From the NCBI GenBank assembly GCA_022184915.1, contig JAGTJU010000001.1:1552057-1616056 (forward strand): 64,000 nucleotides of DNA, written 5' to 3'. The stretch comes from Myxococcales bacterium. GTDB lineage: Bacteria > Myxococcota_A > Polyangia > Fen-1088. The stretch's first letter is position 1, and the number at the start of each line of letters is the position of its first letter. Position numbers and translations under genes: made by a program. Shown here piece after piece: positions 53,595-61,572 of the stretch. The notes below the pieces were generated by a model that ran no database searches, was not told the origin of the DNA, and saw only the letters and a program-made list of their open reading frames with translations.

Positions 53595-53749
53595 TGTAGG
53601 CTCCCCCGGGACATCGGCGGCTACAGGGCGTCCATGAAGCGCCATGGACCGACAAGTTTTTGACTGGGCCGCGCACCGGCTCTTCGAACGCACGACGGGC
53701 CCCGCTGAGGCGAGGCCCGTTGGCTAGCAGTCGATGAAGGGGCGGCCGC

Positions 53750-54838
53750 TCAGCTGCCGGCGAGTTCGGTGTCGATGATCTCTTTGAAGCGCTCGAAGGG
53801 CTGAGCGCCGGACAAGGGGCGGCCGTTGATGAAGAACGCGGGTGTCCCTGTGACCCCTGCGGCTTCGCCGGCCTTCTTGGAGGCGTCCACGGTGCTGGCG
53901 GTGCGTCCGCTCTCCAGGCACTCGGCGAACTTCTTGTCTTCGAGACCAACCTTCTTGGCGTGGTCCTTCAGCTGCGACACCTCGAGGGCTTGCTGATTGG
54001 CGAAGAGCGTCTCGTGCATCTCCCAGTACTTGCCCTGTTCGCCAGCACAGAGGGCCGCTTCCGAAGCCTTTTGGGCCTTGGCGTGGAACGGCAACGGGAA
54101 GTCGCGGTACACCAAGCGCACCTTGCCCTTGTAGGCCTCCATCACCTTCTTCACCGCTTCTTCGGCGCGCCCACAGAAGGGGCACTCGAAGTCGGAGAAC
54201 TCGACGATCGTGATGGGCGCTCCGGCTTCACCCTTGGAGAAGCCCTCGGCGGCCACCTCGACGCGCGGCAGGAGGAGCGGCGGCAAGTTGGTCTCCACCT
54301 TTGCATCCTTCTTCAGGCCGTCCATGAAGGCGGTCTGGAGGTCTTGAGACTTGCGCTGGGTCAAAAACTTCGTGATGTCTTCACGAACCTGCTCGATCGG
54401 CGGCAGAGGGCGGCCGCTGGCCTTCGTGCGGTCGTAGAGCTCCTGAATTTCTGGGTCCGTGGGCTTGGGCGCCTTGGACGTGACTTCGCGCTCGATGAGC
54501 TGCTCGGCCGTGAGGCCTTCAGCCTTGGCCTTCTTGTCGACCAGGCGCTTTTGCACGAGGCCGTCGAGGGTCTGCGAGCGGATGCCATGCACACGCTCGG
54601 CGTGCTCGGCCTGGGCGCGCGACAGCTCGCCTTTGGCCTCGGCGTCGAGCTCGGCCAGGGTGAGGGTTTGGCCATCGATGGTGGCCACCACGCGTGCGGG
54701 ATCGAGGCCGTCGGCGGATGCGGAGGCCGCAGGCTTGGCGGCGGGGGCGGGCGCCGCCGCCTGCTGTTTCTGACAACCAAAGCCCAGGCTCACGGAGGCG
54801 AGCGACAGGACGAATGCGGGAACGAGACGTTTGTTCAT
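53750..54838 (-). CDS. DsbA/thioredoxin-fold lipoprotein with SurA-like N-terminal helical domain
   Basis: A 362-residue lipoprotein (leader VPAFVLSLASVSLGFGC, Cys22). Residues ~45-185 resemble the SurA/PrsA N-terminal chaperone helices (VVATIDGQTLTLAELDAEAK, TLDGLVQKRLVDKKAKAEG). The C-terminal ~165 residues are a DsbA-like thioredoxin domain with IVEFSDFECPFCGRAEEAV (CPFC, 219-222) and cis-Pro in GVTGTPAFFING. The fusion suggests a periplasmic oxidase/isomerase with a client-binding arm, possibly serving the many Cys-rich lipoproteins seen here. No DsbB-like partner in the window. Confidence 0.9.
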   Translation of the reverse strand: MNKRLVPAFVLSLASVSLGFGCQKQQAAAPAPAAKPAASASADGLDPARVVATIDGQTLTLAELDAEAKGELSRAQAEHAERVHGIRSQTLDGLVQKRLVDKKAKAEGLTAEQLIEREVTSKAPKPTDPEIQELYDRTKASGRPLPPIEQVREDITKFLTQRKSQDLQTAFMDGLKKDAKVETNLPPLLLPRVEVAAEGFSKGEAGAPITIVEFSDFECPFCGRAEEAVKKVMEAYKGKVRLVYRDFPLPFHAKAQKASEAALCAGEQGKYWEMHETLFANQQALEVSQLKDHAKKVGLEDKKFAECLESGRTASTVDASKKAGEAAGVTGTPAFFINGRPLSGAQPFERFKEIIDTELAGS

Positions 54839-54944
54839 GTTTCGATTCAAACCTTCAAGAGTTTCGGACGGCCCAAGTTTGGAAGATTCCGTCGCACGAG
54901 GCGACAGACTTTCCGAAGCGCGCGCCAAAATCCACGAAAAAGAA

Positions 54945-54980
54945 GCAAAAAGAAAGGCCCGCCTTGGGGACGGGCCTTTT
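54945..54980 (-). terminator. Intrinsic terminator of the RRM gene
   Basis: On the minus strand AAAGGCCCG and CGGGCCTTT form a 9-bp stem with a 9-nt loop, followed by CTTTTTG. It sits 17 bp after the RRM stop codon and has classic Rho-independent structure. Confidence 0.85.
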
Positions 54981-54996
54981 GTGAACGTGAGACAAA

Positions 54997-55449
54997 TTAC
55001 CAGCGATTTCTGTCTCGCCGTCCTCCCCGCTCACGCTCTCCTCGCTCCCCCCGGCGCCCCCCGCGGTCTCCGCGGTCGAAATCGCCGCCCCCCCCACCCC
55101 CGCCGCCGCGGTCGTAGCCACCGCGGCCATAACCACCCCCGCCGCCGCCCCCGCCGCCGCCGCCCCCGCCGCTGCGGGGGCCGTCGAAGCGGTTTTGGCG
55201 CGGCCGCTCGATGGCTTCGCTCACCCGCAGGGGGCGTCCGTGAAGGGATTGGCCGTTCATTTGTTCGATCGCGCGCTGGGCAGTGTCTTCGGCGCCCATC
55301 TCGACGAACGCAAAACCGCGTGACCGTCCCGTCAAGCGGTCCATGACGATGGTGACGGCGGCGATGTCTCCACAGGAGGCAAACGCATCGCGAACTTCAA
55401 CCTCCGTTGCGTCGAACGACAGATTGCCAACGTACAGCTTCTTTCCCAT
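54997..55449 (-). CDS. RRM RNA-binding protein with glycine/arginine-rich tail
   Basis: A 150-residue protein. RRM at residues 1-82 with RNP2 KLYVGNLSF and RNP1 RSRGFAFVEM; tail with a run of ~13 Gly, YGRGGYDRGG units and an RGG-rich end (RGDRGGRRGERGERERGG). Bacterial RRM-Gly proteins are often cold-shock RNA chaperones. AAGGAC precedes ATG 55447-55449. A promoter 137 bp upstream predicts a long leader. It is a second paralog of the RRM gene at 23.5-24.2 kb, with a shorter, Arg-rich tail. Confidence 0.93.
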   Translation of the reverse strand: MGKKLYVGNLSFDATEVEVRDAFASCGDIAAVTIVMDRLTGRSRGFAFVEMGAEDTAQRAIEQMNGQSLHGRPLRVSEAIERPRQNRFDGPRSGGGGGGGGGGGGGYGRGGYDRGGGGGGGGDFDRGDRGGRRGERGERERGGRRDRNRW

Positions 55450-55585
55450 GTCCTTCGATATCCCCTTGCGTTGTGGCGCCCTGGCTGTCCCGAGGGCGTT
55501 CGTCGTCCTCGGATCCGCACAGACCCGGGCCCTGACGTTGGGAGTCCGAGAGCGGGGAGCGCTGACGCGGTCAGAGGACGCTTCG

Positions 55586-55614
55586 AAGATAATTTTTTCC
55601 CTGGGAACTGTCCA
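55586..55614 (-). promoter_or_regulatory. Candidate sigma70-type promoter for the second RRM gene
   Basis: On the minus strand TGGACA (55614-55609), a 17-bp spacer and TATCTT (55591-55586) match a -35/-10 pair. The expected start near 55579 leaves a ~130-nt leader before the ATG. It shares the TATCTT -10 box with the HU promoter. Confidence 0.5.
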
Positions 55615-55652
55615 CTTCACACCAAGGCTTTGCCCTGGCGAAGCCGGCACGC

Positions 55653-57476
55653 TCAGGTCCGCGGGGGGCGGCGCGCTTCGGCGAACCAGCGGCGGACCTG
55701 GTGCATGCGCTCGGTTTGCGCGGCGGGCGCCCGGCGCTTGCATGTGGACATCTCGGCCGAGCCGGGCTCGGCGCCCCAGCGCAGCTCGACGCAGTCGTTG
55801 GGGTTATAGGCCATCTCGAAGGCACGGCGACGGGCGAGGATCTGGGCCACGCTCAGCGCGACCGGGCTTCCTGCGCTGTTGAGATAGGTGATCGTGCGCG
55901 CGGCGGTACGGGTGCGCTGCCGCTCTTCGAGCGCCTTGCGGGCCTCGCCCGGCGTCTGCGCGCCGAGCGCAAAGAGCTCGGGGTGGGTGGTGAGCCGTTC
56001 GGGAAGCTGGGCCAGCACGTTCATGGCGATGAGCAGGCGCATGTCCCTCGAAGGGGTGGCGTAATCTTCCCAGGGGCCCACGGTCTCGAAGATCTGCGCG
56101 CCTTCGGGCATCTCGATCACCGCCCCCTGCGTGTGCCGCAGGTGATCCTCTCCGTTTTGGACCGAGCGCACCCGCGCTTCGATCTGCTCGATGAGGGCGT
56201 CGAGCGTCTCGTCGAAGACCGTGGCCGCGTCCGAGCCTTGCGGCGTGATGAGCTGGAACATGCGCGCGTAAAAGGCCTCGGGGCTCATGCCCGCCTGCGC
56301 GCGATCGAAGCGGAGGGGGCCCTCTGCAATCTCGGCGTTGCGCGCCTGCACCCACGCTGCGGGTGCTTCGTTGGGGGTGGCACGCCGCAAGGGGCGGAAC
56401 GCCTTCCAGCCCGCGCCCGCGCTGGGAACGTCGCTGGCGAAGATGAAGTTGCCCTCCCAAAAACGCTTGCGGCTCACCGAGGCGTCGGGCTGTCCGTCCA
56501 CGGCGAAGAGCCTGCCGGGACGTGCCGGCCGATCGAGCCAGCGGGCGAGCACGAGCACATGCCCGTACGGGTCGGCGAAGATGGTGCCGGGCGCAAGCGC
56601 CTCGCGTGTGAGGGGGACGGGATAAAAATCCGTGGCGTCGTCGTCGAGGGCCGTGCGCAAGGCTCCGGAGTGGACCTTGTTCACCATGAAGCGCACAAAG
56701 CCTTTGAAGGCGCCGAGCGGGGACGTGGCGCGGGTGGGCTCCTCGTTGTGGTGTAGGGCTGGGCAGCGAGGGGGGCGATCGGCCGTGCCGCGGTCGCAGG
56801 CCCGAAAGGCGAAGGGAAGGCCGAGCTTCCACGAAAAGTAGGCACGCAGAAAATACGGCAGGTCGGCGCAATCGGGAGCGGCTTCGAGCGCGCCCCGACC
56901 GGGGCCGTCCTCGCCCAGCCCCAGGTGGTTGAAGAGCCCGTTGCGCTGAGGGTCCTTCAGCGCTTCGCCGAGGGGCCGGAAGGTGAGGTCGACGTCGGGA
57001 GGTGCCATGAACAGCCTCTCGAGCCACGCCTGGTAGTACGCCTCGTGCGCGGGGGTCCACGCGTGCCGGGTGGGCCAGTGGGTCTTCGGCGCCGCGGGAA
57101 CCGCGGACTTGCGGGCGCCGCTCACCGTCGTGCACGCCAGGGTGCGCTCCCCGTCCTGCAGCTCGATGCGGTGCCGGCCCGACGGGAGCGTGGCAAGCCG
57201 TGCGCTGCGCCAGCGTGCGCCGGTATCGGAGGCCGCCTCCACGGGCAAGGGGCGGCCGTCGAGCCGCAGCTCGGCCCCTGCCGGCAGGGGGCTCGCGGCC
57301 GTGGCCATGACGTGAACCGCCTGGCCCGTGGTAGGGGCCTCGGGAGAGAGCCACAGGGTGAGTCCGTCCGCAGCCGGGGGGCAGTCATCGCCCGTGCGCC
57401 CGTGCGCCGCCGGGCCGCGGGCCAGAGCCGCCATGGTGACGACCAGGCAGACGACCGTGCGCAAAGACCAAGTCAT
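55653..57476 (-). CDS. Large secreted protein, possible papain/transglutaminase-like fold
   Basis: A 607-residue protein with a signal peptide (LRTVVCLVVTMAALARGPAAHG). After an Ig-like beta region (~35-125) come helical segments with DCADLPYFLRAYFSWKLGLP, where an Asp-Cys at a helix start recalls cysteine-peptidase/transglutaminase folds, and later FADPYGHVLVLARW, which could supply the His. Other marks: LTFRPLGEALKDP, GKAFVRFMVNKVHSG-like FVRFMVNKVHSG, WEDYATPSRDMRL. No known family name is assigned. It begins at ATG 57474-57476 and lies upstream of the RRM gene on the same strand. Confidence 0.65.
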   Translation of the reverse strand: MTWSLRTVVCLVVTMAALARGPAAHGRTGDDCPPAADGLTLWLSPEAPTTGQAVHVMATAASPLPAGAELRLDGRPLPVEAASDTGARWRSARLATLPSGRHRIELQDGERTLACTTVSGARKSAVPAAPKTHWPTRHAWTPAHEAYYQAWLERLFMAPPDVDLTFRPLGEALKDPQRNGLFNHLGLGEDGPGRGALEAAPDCADLPYFLRAYFSWKLGLPFAFRACDRGTADRPPRCPALHHNEEPTRATSPLGAFKGFVRFMVNKVHSGALRTALDDDATDFYPVPLTREALAPGTIFADPYGHVLVLARWLDRPARPGRLFAVDGQPDASVSRKRFWEGNFIFASDVPSAGAGWKAFRPLRRATPNEAPAAWVQARNAEIAEGPLRFDRAQAGMSPEAFYARMFQLITPQGSDAATVFDETLDALIEQIEARVRSVQNGEDHLRHTQGAVIEMPEGAQIFETVGPWEDYATPSRDMRLLIAMNVLAQLPERLTTHPELFALGAQTPGEARKALEERQRTRTAARTITYLNSAGSPVALSVAQILARRRAFEMAYNPNDCVELRWGAEPGSAEMSTCKRRAPAAQTERMHQVRRWFAEARRPPRT

Positions 57477-58103
57477 CACGCCAGCATAGTCGCGATTCTC
57501 GGGAGTGTGCGAAGCGCAAAAAAAGCCGCTCCTCGCGCGTTCCGTTCGCTGACGGCGAACCAGCCTGGCAACGAACGCGCTGCCTGGCGCGCTGACCGGG
57601 TGGACGACGCATCCGTTGCAAAGTGGCCATGCTTCGGCGGCGGGAGACCGAAAAGGCGCGGCGCTATCAACTCGTGATGACACCGATGCTCCATCGAAAC
57701 ATGTTGGCGCCGTGAGTGGGCTCGTAACCGCCGCCCGCCACTTGCCCCCGCTCGCGCCCCCCTCGTCAGGAGGAACTGGCGGGGCGAAACTCAGGTCCTC
57801 CCGCTGCGGTGGCTCCTTCCTGTGGTCCCTGAGGCGCAGCTATGCCCGCCGCCCGAATCACCCCTTCGCCTGGGCCATCTCCTCCAAGTTATCTGCTCGA
57901 ACGTGCTGCCTCTTTCCCCGCTCCTTCTCGCCTACTTTGCACCCCGAGCGCCAAAAAGGGGACCATTGATTTGTCTGTCGGACTGCATCCGGCTGTGACT
58001 GACTTGGGCTAATCCCCGGGCTTGCATGGCTCGCCTGCAAACTCTTCGGAAGAGCTTTCCTGTAACATTTTGCGACACCTTATCTGTCTCGGGGTGAAGT
58101 ATC
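57477..58103. other. Long spacer with no supported gene
   Basis: Open frames here (for example on the plus strand at 57616-57969) have no recognisable protein pattern and look like chance. Base composition becomes visibly more A/T-rich from ~57950 on, marking the left edge of the lower-GC island. A stretch TTCCTG, 17 bp, TTATCT (~58058-58086) is a weak promoter candidate for the downstream regulator. No tRNA or terminator was recognised. Confidence 0.5.
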
Positions 58104-58796
58104 GTGTCAGAAACCATAGGCTCACCGCGATTACTTCGAGTTTCGCATCAATCTAATTTCCCCGGCCAAGTGACTGACGCTCGCTCGCTCCCGCATTGCG
58201 GTTTGTTGCCCGACCTGGTGGGACCGGTTGAGCTCCGCACGAACGCAAGGTTTGTCCCTCTACAAAGTCGAAGGGCCCTCGTGGCGGATGACGACCCGAC
58301 GTTCCGGACGCTGCTCGCGCATCTGTTGTCGCAAAGTGGCTTTCTGGTTTGTACCGTGGCCACTGCACCCGCCCTTGAAGCTGCGCTGCAAACTTCATCG
58401 TGGGACGCAGTGGTAGCGGAGCCGAACCTTCCTCTAGGCAACTGGTTCGCCACGATCGAGCTGCTTGGGGAGCAGACCAACATTTCAAAGACCGTGGTCG
58501 TAAGCAAGTATCGTTCGCGGGCGCTTGAGCGCGTGGCCAACGAGCGTGGCCTGCCTGTTCTCACAAAATCAACGAGGCTTGATGGCGTCTTGCGAGCCAT
58601 ACATGCGCCCGACATGCCCGCTGCCAACGAAGCGCTTGCATCGCCGCGGATGCAGAGTTTGGCGCGCAATGAGTGGGAATACCTGAACGAAGCGATATAT
58701 CAGTGTCGGGGCAACCTCAGCGAAGCTGCACGTCTCTTACAGATCCCACGCCAAACGCTTTATCGAAAGCTGCGGAAATACCCACCAGAGATCTGA
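58104..58796 (+). CDS. Receiver-Fis response regulator (RegA/PrrA-like) with Glu at the phosphorylation site
   Basis: A 230-residue protein. After a ~55-residue unstructured N-terminus the receiver domain starts RRALVADDDPTFRTLLAHLL (acidic triad 62-64); DAVVAEPNLPLGN places Glu106 where RegA-type regulators have the phosphorylated Asp; Ser134 and Lys155 (VLTKSTR) align with the conserved Thr/Ser and Lys. The C-terminal helix-turn-helix is Fis-type: YLNEAIYQCRGNLSEAARLL and PRQTLYRKLRKYPPE. The Glu may mimic phosphorylation. GTG start at 58104 is weak. Codon use is less G/C-biased than in neighbours, suggesting transfer. Confidence 0.8.
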   Translation: MSETIGSPRLLRVSHQSNFPGQVTDARSLPHCGLLPDLVGPVELRTNARFVPLQSRRALVADDDPTFRTLLAHLLSQSGFLVCTVATAPALEAALQTSSWDAVVAEPNLPLGNWFATIELLGEQTNISKTVVVSKYRSRALERVANERGLPVLTKSTRLDGVLRAIHAPDMPAANEALASPRMQSLARNEWEYLNEAIYQCRGNLSEAARLLQIPRQTLYRKLRKYPPEI

Positions 58797-58831
58797 GACA
58801 AGCCAACAAATGACAATCACAGGAGAGCAAC

Positions 58832-59548
58832 TTGAAGACGACGCTGATCGCCGCCATTTCCTTGAGCGTGGGCCTGTGCACGGGATTCTTTGTCTTTGGA
58901 AATGCCCGCTCCGATCCGCCCGTGTTGGCTGGACCCGCCTGTGGGGGGGCGGTGATCGCTTCAATACCTGAACCGGCCCCAATGCCGCGCATGCTGCCGA
59001 TGTTCACAAGGCCTAGTCTCCAGACGGAGGAGCCAATCGCCGACGCTCGCGAAGACAACACGCTGGAGGCCCACGGCGAACACGCGCGACATCTCTTTGG
59101 TCTTCTGACCGAGCGGCTCAGGTCCAGTCCAATGGGCGACCACCCCAACCCAGAGGTAGTTGGTCGGTCCCAGGCGGAATTCATCCAGGGAATGGCCCAT
59201 GCGCTCAAGTCTGCATCTCCCGAAACGTTGCCACACCTCGCGAGGGAGCTGGAAAACAAGCTCTGCGAGCAAGGGGCGACCGACGCGGAAATCATGATGT
59301 ACTCGTACCTGCAAATGGACTTGCCTGAAACAGCAAGTTCGCGTGGCTTCGAGTGCGTTCTGGCAAAGCGAGGGGGGCGCGAAGACGTGGTCACCTGGAC
59401 GCTGCTCGACGCCTGGCAAAGCAGCGGGTTAGACCCCACGCCCTCAATGCTCGCTCTGGGTTCGCATGCTAAGGACGCGCGGACGACTGAACGGCTGGTG
59501 GTGTCACCTCCGCAGGGCCTCCCCGGCATGGAGCAGGTAGAGCAGTAA
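58832..59548 (+). CDS. Exported or membrane-anchored protein of unknown function
   Basis: A 238-residue protein starting at TTG 58832 with a strong AGGAGA 5 bp upstream. The N-terminal hydrophobic segment (TLIAAISLSVGLCTGFFVF) is a signal anchor. The rest is mainly helical (ARHLFGLLTERLRSSPMGDH, SQAEFIQGMAHALKSASPET, LPHLARELENKLCEQGATDA), with two Cys and a Pro-rich end. No family was recognised. It follows the receiver-Fis gene after 35 bp and shares its lower GC, so the two are probably one unit. Confidence 0.65.
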   Translation: MKTTLIAAISLSVGLCTGFFVFGNARSDPPVLAGPACGGAVIASIPEPAPMPRMLPMFTRPSLQTEEPIADAREDNTLEAHGEHARHLFGLLTERLRSSPMGDHPNPEVVGRSQAEFIQGMAHALKSASPETLPHLARELENKLCEQGATDAEIMMYSYLQMDLPETASSRGFECVLAKRGGREDVVTWTLLDAWQSSGLDPTPSMLALGSHAKDARTTERLVVSPPQGLPGMEQVEQ

Positions 59549-59831
59549 AGGCCAGGCCACAAGGCGCCCAAGGGCCGAACGCCCTAACAATTTAGCCGCA
59601 CACTTCAGGGACGTGCGGACCTTCTCGCTAATTTCCGATGTTCTTGCCGCTCGCACCGACGTCCAGGGCTTTAGTCCTAAAGACCCTATGCCGTCTCAGG
59701 ATTGCTGTCGACCCAGGCTGACCTTGTCACAAATGGTGACATCACGGCGATGGTCCTCGTCAGGCAGAGTAGCCCCCGAACCGACGGGCGTTCCGGCTAG
59801 CCGGTTCCATAACACGTGCAACGGAGCCAAC

Positions 59832-60581
59832 ATGTACAAACTCACTGTTCTAAAGTCTGGGATACTCTTCGCGACGGTCGCGTTCGGCGCTGCCAAGGCA
59901 AACGCAGCGTGCTCAGTTTCAGCGGGCCTGAGAACCTGCCGCCCACCTTCAGCCTGGACGTCACCTGTGAACGCTCTGATCGGATTGCAAGCCGACAACC
60001 GAATGTTGGTAGTCTTCCACAACAAGAGCAGCAACGTATGTGAAGTCAACGATATCGGCTCCGGTACCGCCGGTCTAGCGCAGGACCTGAAAGTAGAGGG
60101 AACCAATTTCTCTCCTGCCAAGAGCGCTCCATCGCATTTTCACGACGGGATTGCCATGGGAGGTGGTGTCATCTCGTGCACGGTCGACGGGGTATGGAAG
60201 AACATCACGGCCAATGGGCTTCTTCCGACCAATGGACGTACCATAAGCCTGTTCGGCCTAGGTGGAGACGACATAATTGTTGTCCAACCAGCATACAGTA
60301 AGGTTTCTGTTTACGGCGGAGCAGGCAACGATCGCCTCACCACGTTCGCGACAGATACTTACTTGAACGGCGGAGACGGCAACGACAGCCTGATCGCCCT
60401 ATCGGCAGCCGTAGGGACCGAGCAGCTCATTGGAGGTAACGGCAATGATTGCTTCGACGACCGCAGTAACTCGTTTAAGCGAATCGAGTGCAGCAGCGGA
60501 TACGATACAGTCAGCTCCATCATGGCCCTAGCGGGGGGCTGCGAAGGCAGGCTGGCGTCAGGGGCTCAATGCACGCCTTGA
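59832..60581 (+). CDS. Secreted protein with RTX-type calcium-binding repeats
   Basis: A 249-residue protein with a signal peptide (LTVLKSGILFATVAFGAAKANA). Residues ~25-140 are a unique region with several Cys; residues ~145-215 carry four nonapeptide-like GGxGxDxLx units: LFGLGGDDIIVV, VYGGAGNDRLTT, LNGGDGNDSLIA and LIGGNGNDCFDD, typical of calcium-binding beta-roll. Unlike classic RTX toxins it has a Sec-type leader and is small, without a C-terminal type I export tail. A disulfide-rich end follows (CSSGYDTVSS, GGCEG). ACGGAG precedes ATG 59832. Confidence 0.8.
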   Translation: MYKLTVLKSGILFATVAFGAAKANAACSVSAGLRTCRPPSAWTSPVNALIGLQADNRMLVVFHNKSSNVCEVNDIGSGTAGLAQDLKVEGTNFSPAKSAPSHFHDGIAMGGGVISCTVDGVWKNITANGLLPTNGRTISLFGLGGDDIIVVQPAYSKVSVYGGAGNDRLTTFATDTYLNGGDGNDSLIALSAAVGTEQLIGGNGNDCFDDRSNSFKRIECSSGYDTVSSIMALAGGCEGRLASGAQCTP

Positions 60582-60915
60582 TACGGAAGAATCCAGCCTG
60601 AAAGACCAGAGCCAGTCTGATTCGGAGAGCCCGATGGGCGACGACGGGAAGGGCATGTAAGTCTAACCGGAGTGCCGTGGGCTATACCGACAGGTGCCGC
60701 CGGCGGGGGCCATTCCAAGGCCCCCGGGCTGACGCGCCTTCGCACAGCAGTGCGTCCCTGCCTTCCCTTCCGCAACGAGCAAGTAGAACGGTCCCCAAGG
60801 GAAACCTCCAAGCGGTATTGGGCGCAATCGGGGTTGGCAAACGTCCAGCGAGGTAATCATCGGCGCCGCCTGGCCGTGCGCCAGCCGTGCCTCCTCTGCT
60901 AGCTTTGGCGCCCGC
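60582..60915. other. Spacer with a strong GC hairpin, no supported gene
   Basis: GGGGGCC (60705-60711), loop ATTCCAA and GGCCCCC (60719-60725) form a strong stem without a T-run. A minus-strand open frame at 60663-60917 (contains GGFPWGPFYLLVAEG) reads smoothly but has no ribosome-binding site or known family. The spacer closes the right edge of the low-GC island and may be remnant mobile DNA; this is unproven. Confidence 0.4.
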
Positions 60916-61572
60916 ATGATTCGCTACGTGGCCTGGGATTGGAACGGCACCTTACTCGACGACGTGGACGGGTGCGTGCACGTGCTCAACCGCATGCTGG
61001 GCCATCGCGGCCTGGGGTCGATGACCCGCGAGGCCTACCGGGAGCGCTTCGGGTTTCCGGTGCGCCCCTTTTACGAGACGCTGGGCTTCGACTGTTCACC
61101 CGGCGCCTACGCTGCTCTTTCCGAAGAGTTCATCGCGGCCTACCGGGGGCTGCGTGCCGAGGTCAGCCTGCACGAGGGCGCCCTCGATGTGCTGGGGCGC
61201 CTCGGGCGTTGCGTGCAGGGGCAGCTCGTGGTCTCGGCCATGGAGCACAACCTGCTCGGACTCATGTTGGCGGACTACGGCGTGCTTCCCCACTTGCAAG
61301 ATCACCGAGGCACACAGAACCTGCAGGCAGGCTCGAAGGTGGAGATCGGCGTGGCCGCGTTGTCGGCGCTGTCGGCCGCCGCCGCCGAGATCGTGTTCGT
61401 GGGCGATACGGAGCACGATCACGAGGTCGCGGAGGCGGTGGGCTGCCAGTGCGTTTTGCTCTCGCAGGGGCATCAGAACGAACGCCGCCTCCGCCGCACG
61501 GGGCGGCCGGTGCTGTCCACGTTGACGAGCGTCGTCTCCTGGGTGGAGGCTCAGTCGGCCGCGCGCTGGTAG
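60916..61572 (+). CDS. HAD-superfamily phosphatase (Gph-like)
   Basis: A 218-residue HAD hydrolase. Motif I is AWDWNGTLLDD (Asp8; Asn replaces the second Asp, as in a known DWNGTL subgroup), motif II LVVSAMEHNLL, motif III/IV region VEIGVAALSALS and EIVFVGDTEHDHEVAEAVGC. This resembles phosphoglycolate phosphatase and related small-molecule phosphatases; the substrate is open. Its 3' end overlaps the convergent HDOD gene by 22 bp (61551-61572). Confidence 0.85.
   Translation: MIRYVAWDWNGTLLDDVDGCVHVLNRMLGHRGLGSMTREAYRERFGFPVRPFYETLGFDCSPGAYAALSEEFIAAYRGLRAEVSLHEGALDVLGRLGRCVQGQLVVSAMEHNLLGLMLADYGVLPHLQDHRGTQNLQAGSKVEIGVAALSALSAAAAEIVFVGDTEHDHEVAEAVGCQCVLLSQGHQNERRLRRTGRPVLSTLTSVVSWVEAQSAARW

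Noticed and set aside
53695-53720. ACGGGCC/GGCCCGT hairpin after dsbA as a terminator
   Set aside because: A 7-bp stem with a 12-nt loop and no T-run; mentioned under the HDOD entry only.
57616-57969. A 117-codon plus-strand frame in the long spacer
   Set aside because: Random-looking Ser/Arg/Pro-rich sequence, no ribosome-binding site that fits and no domain pattern.
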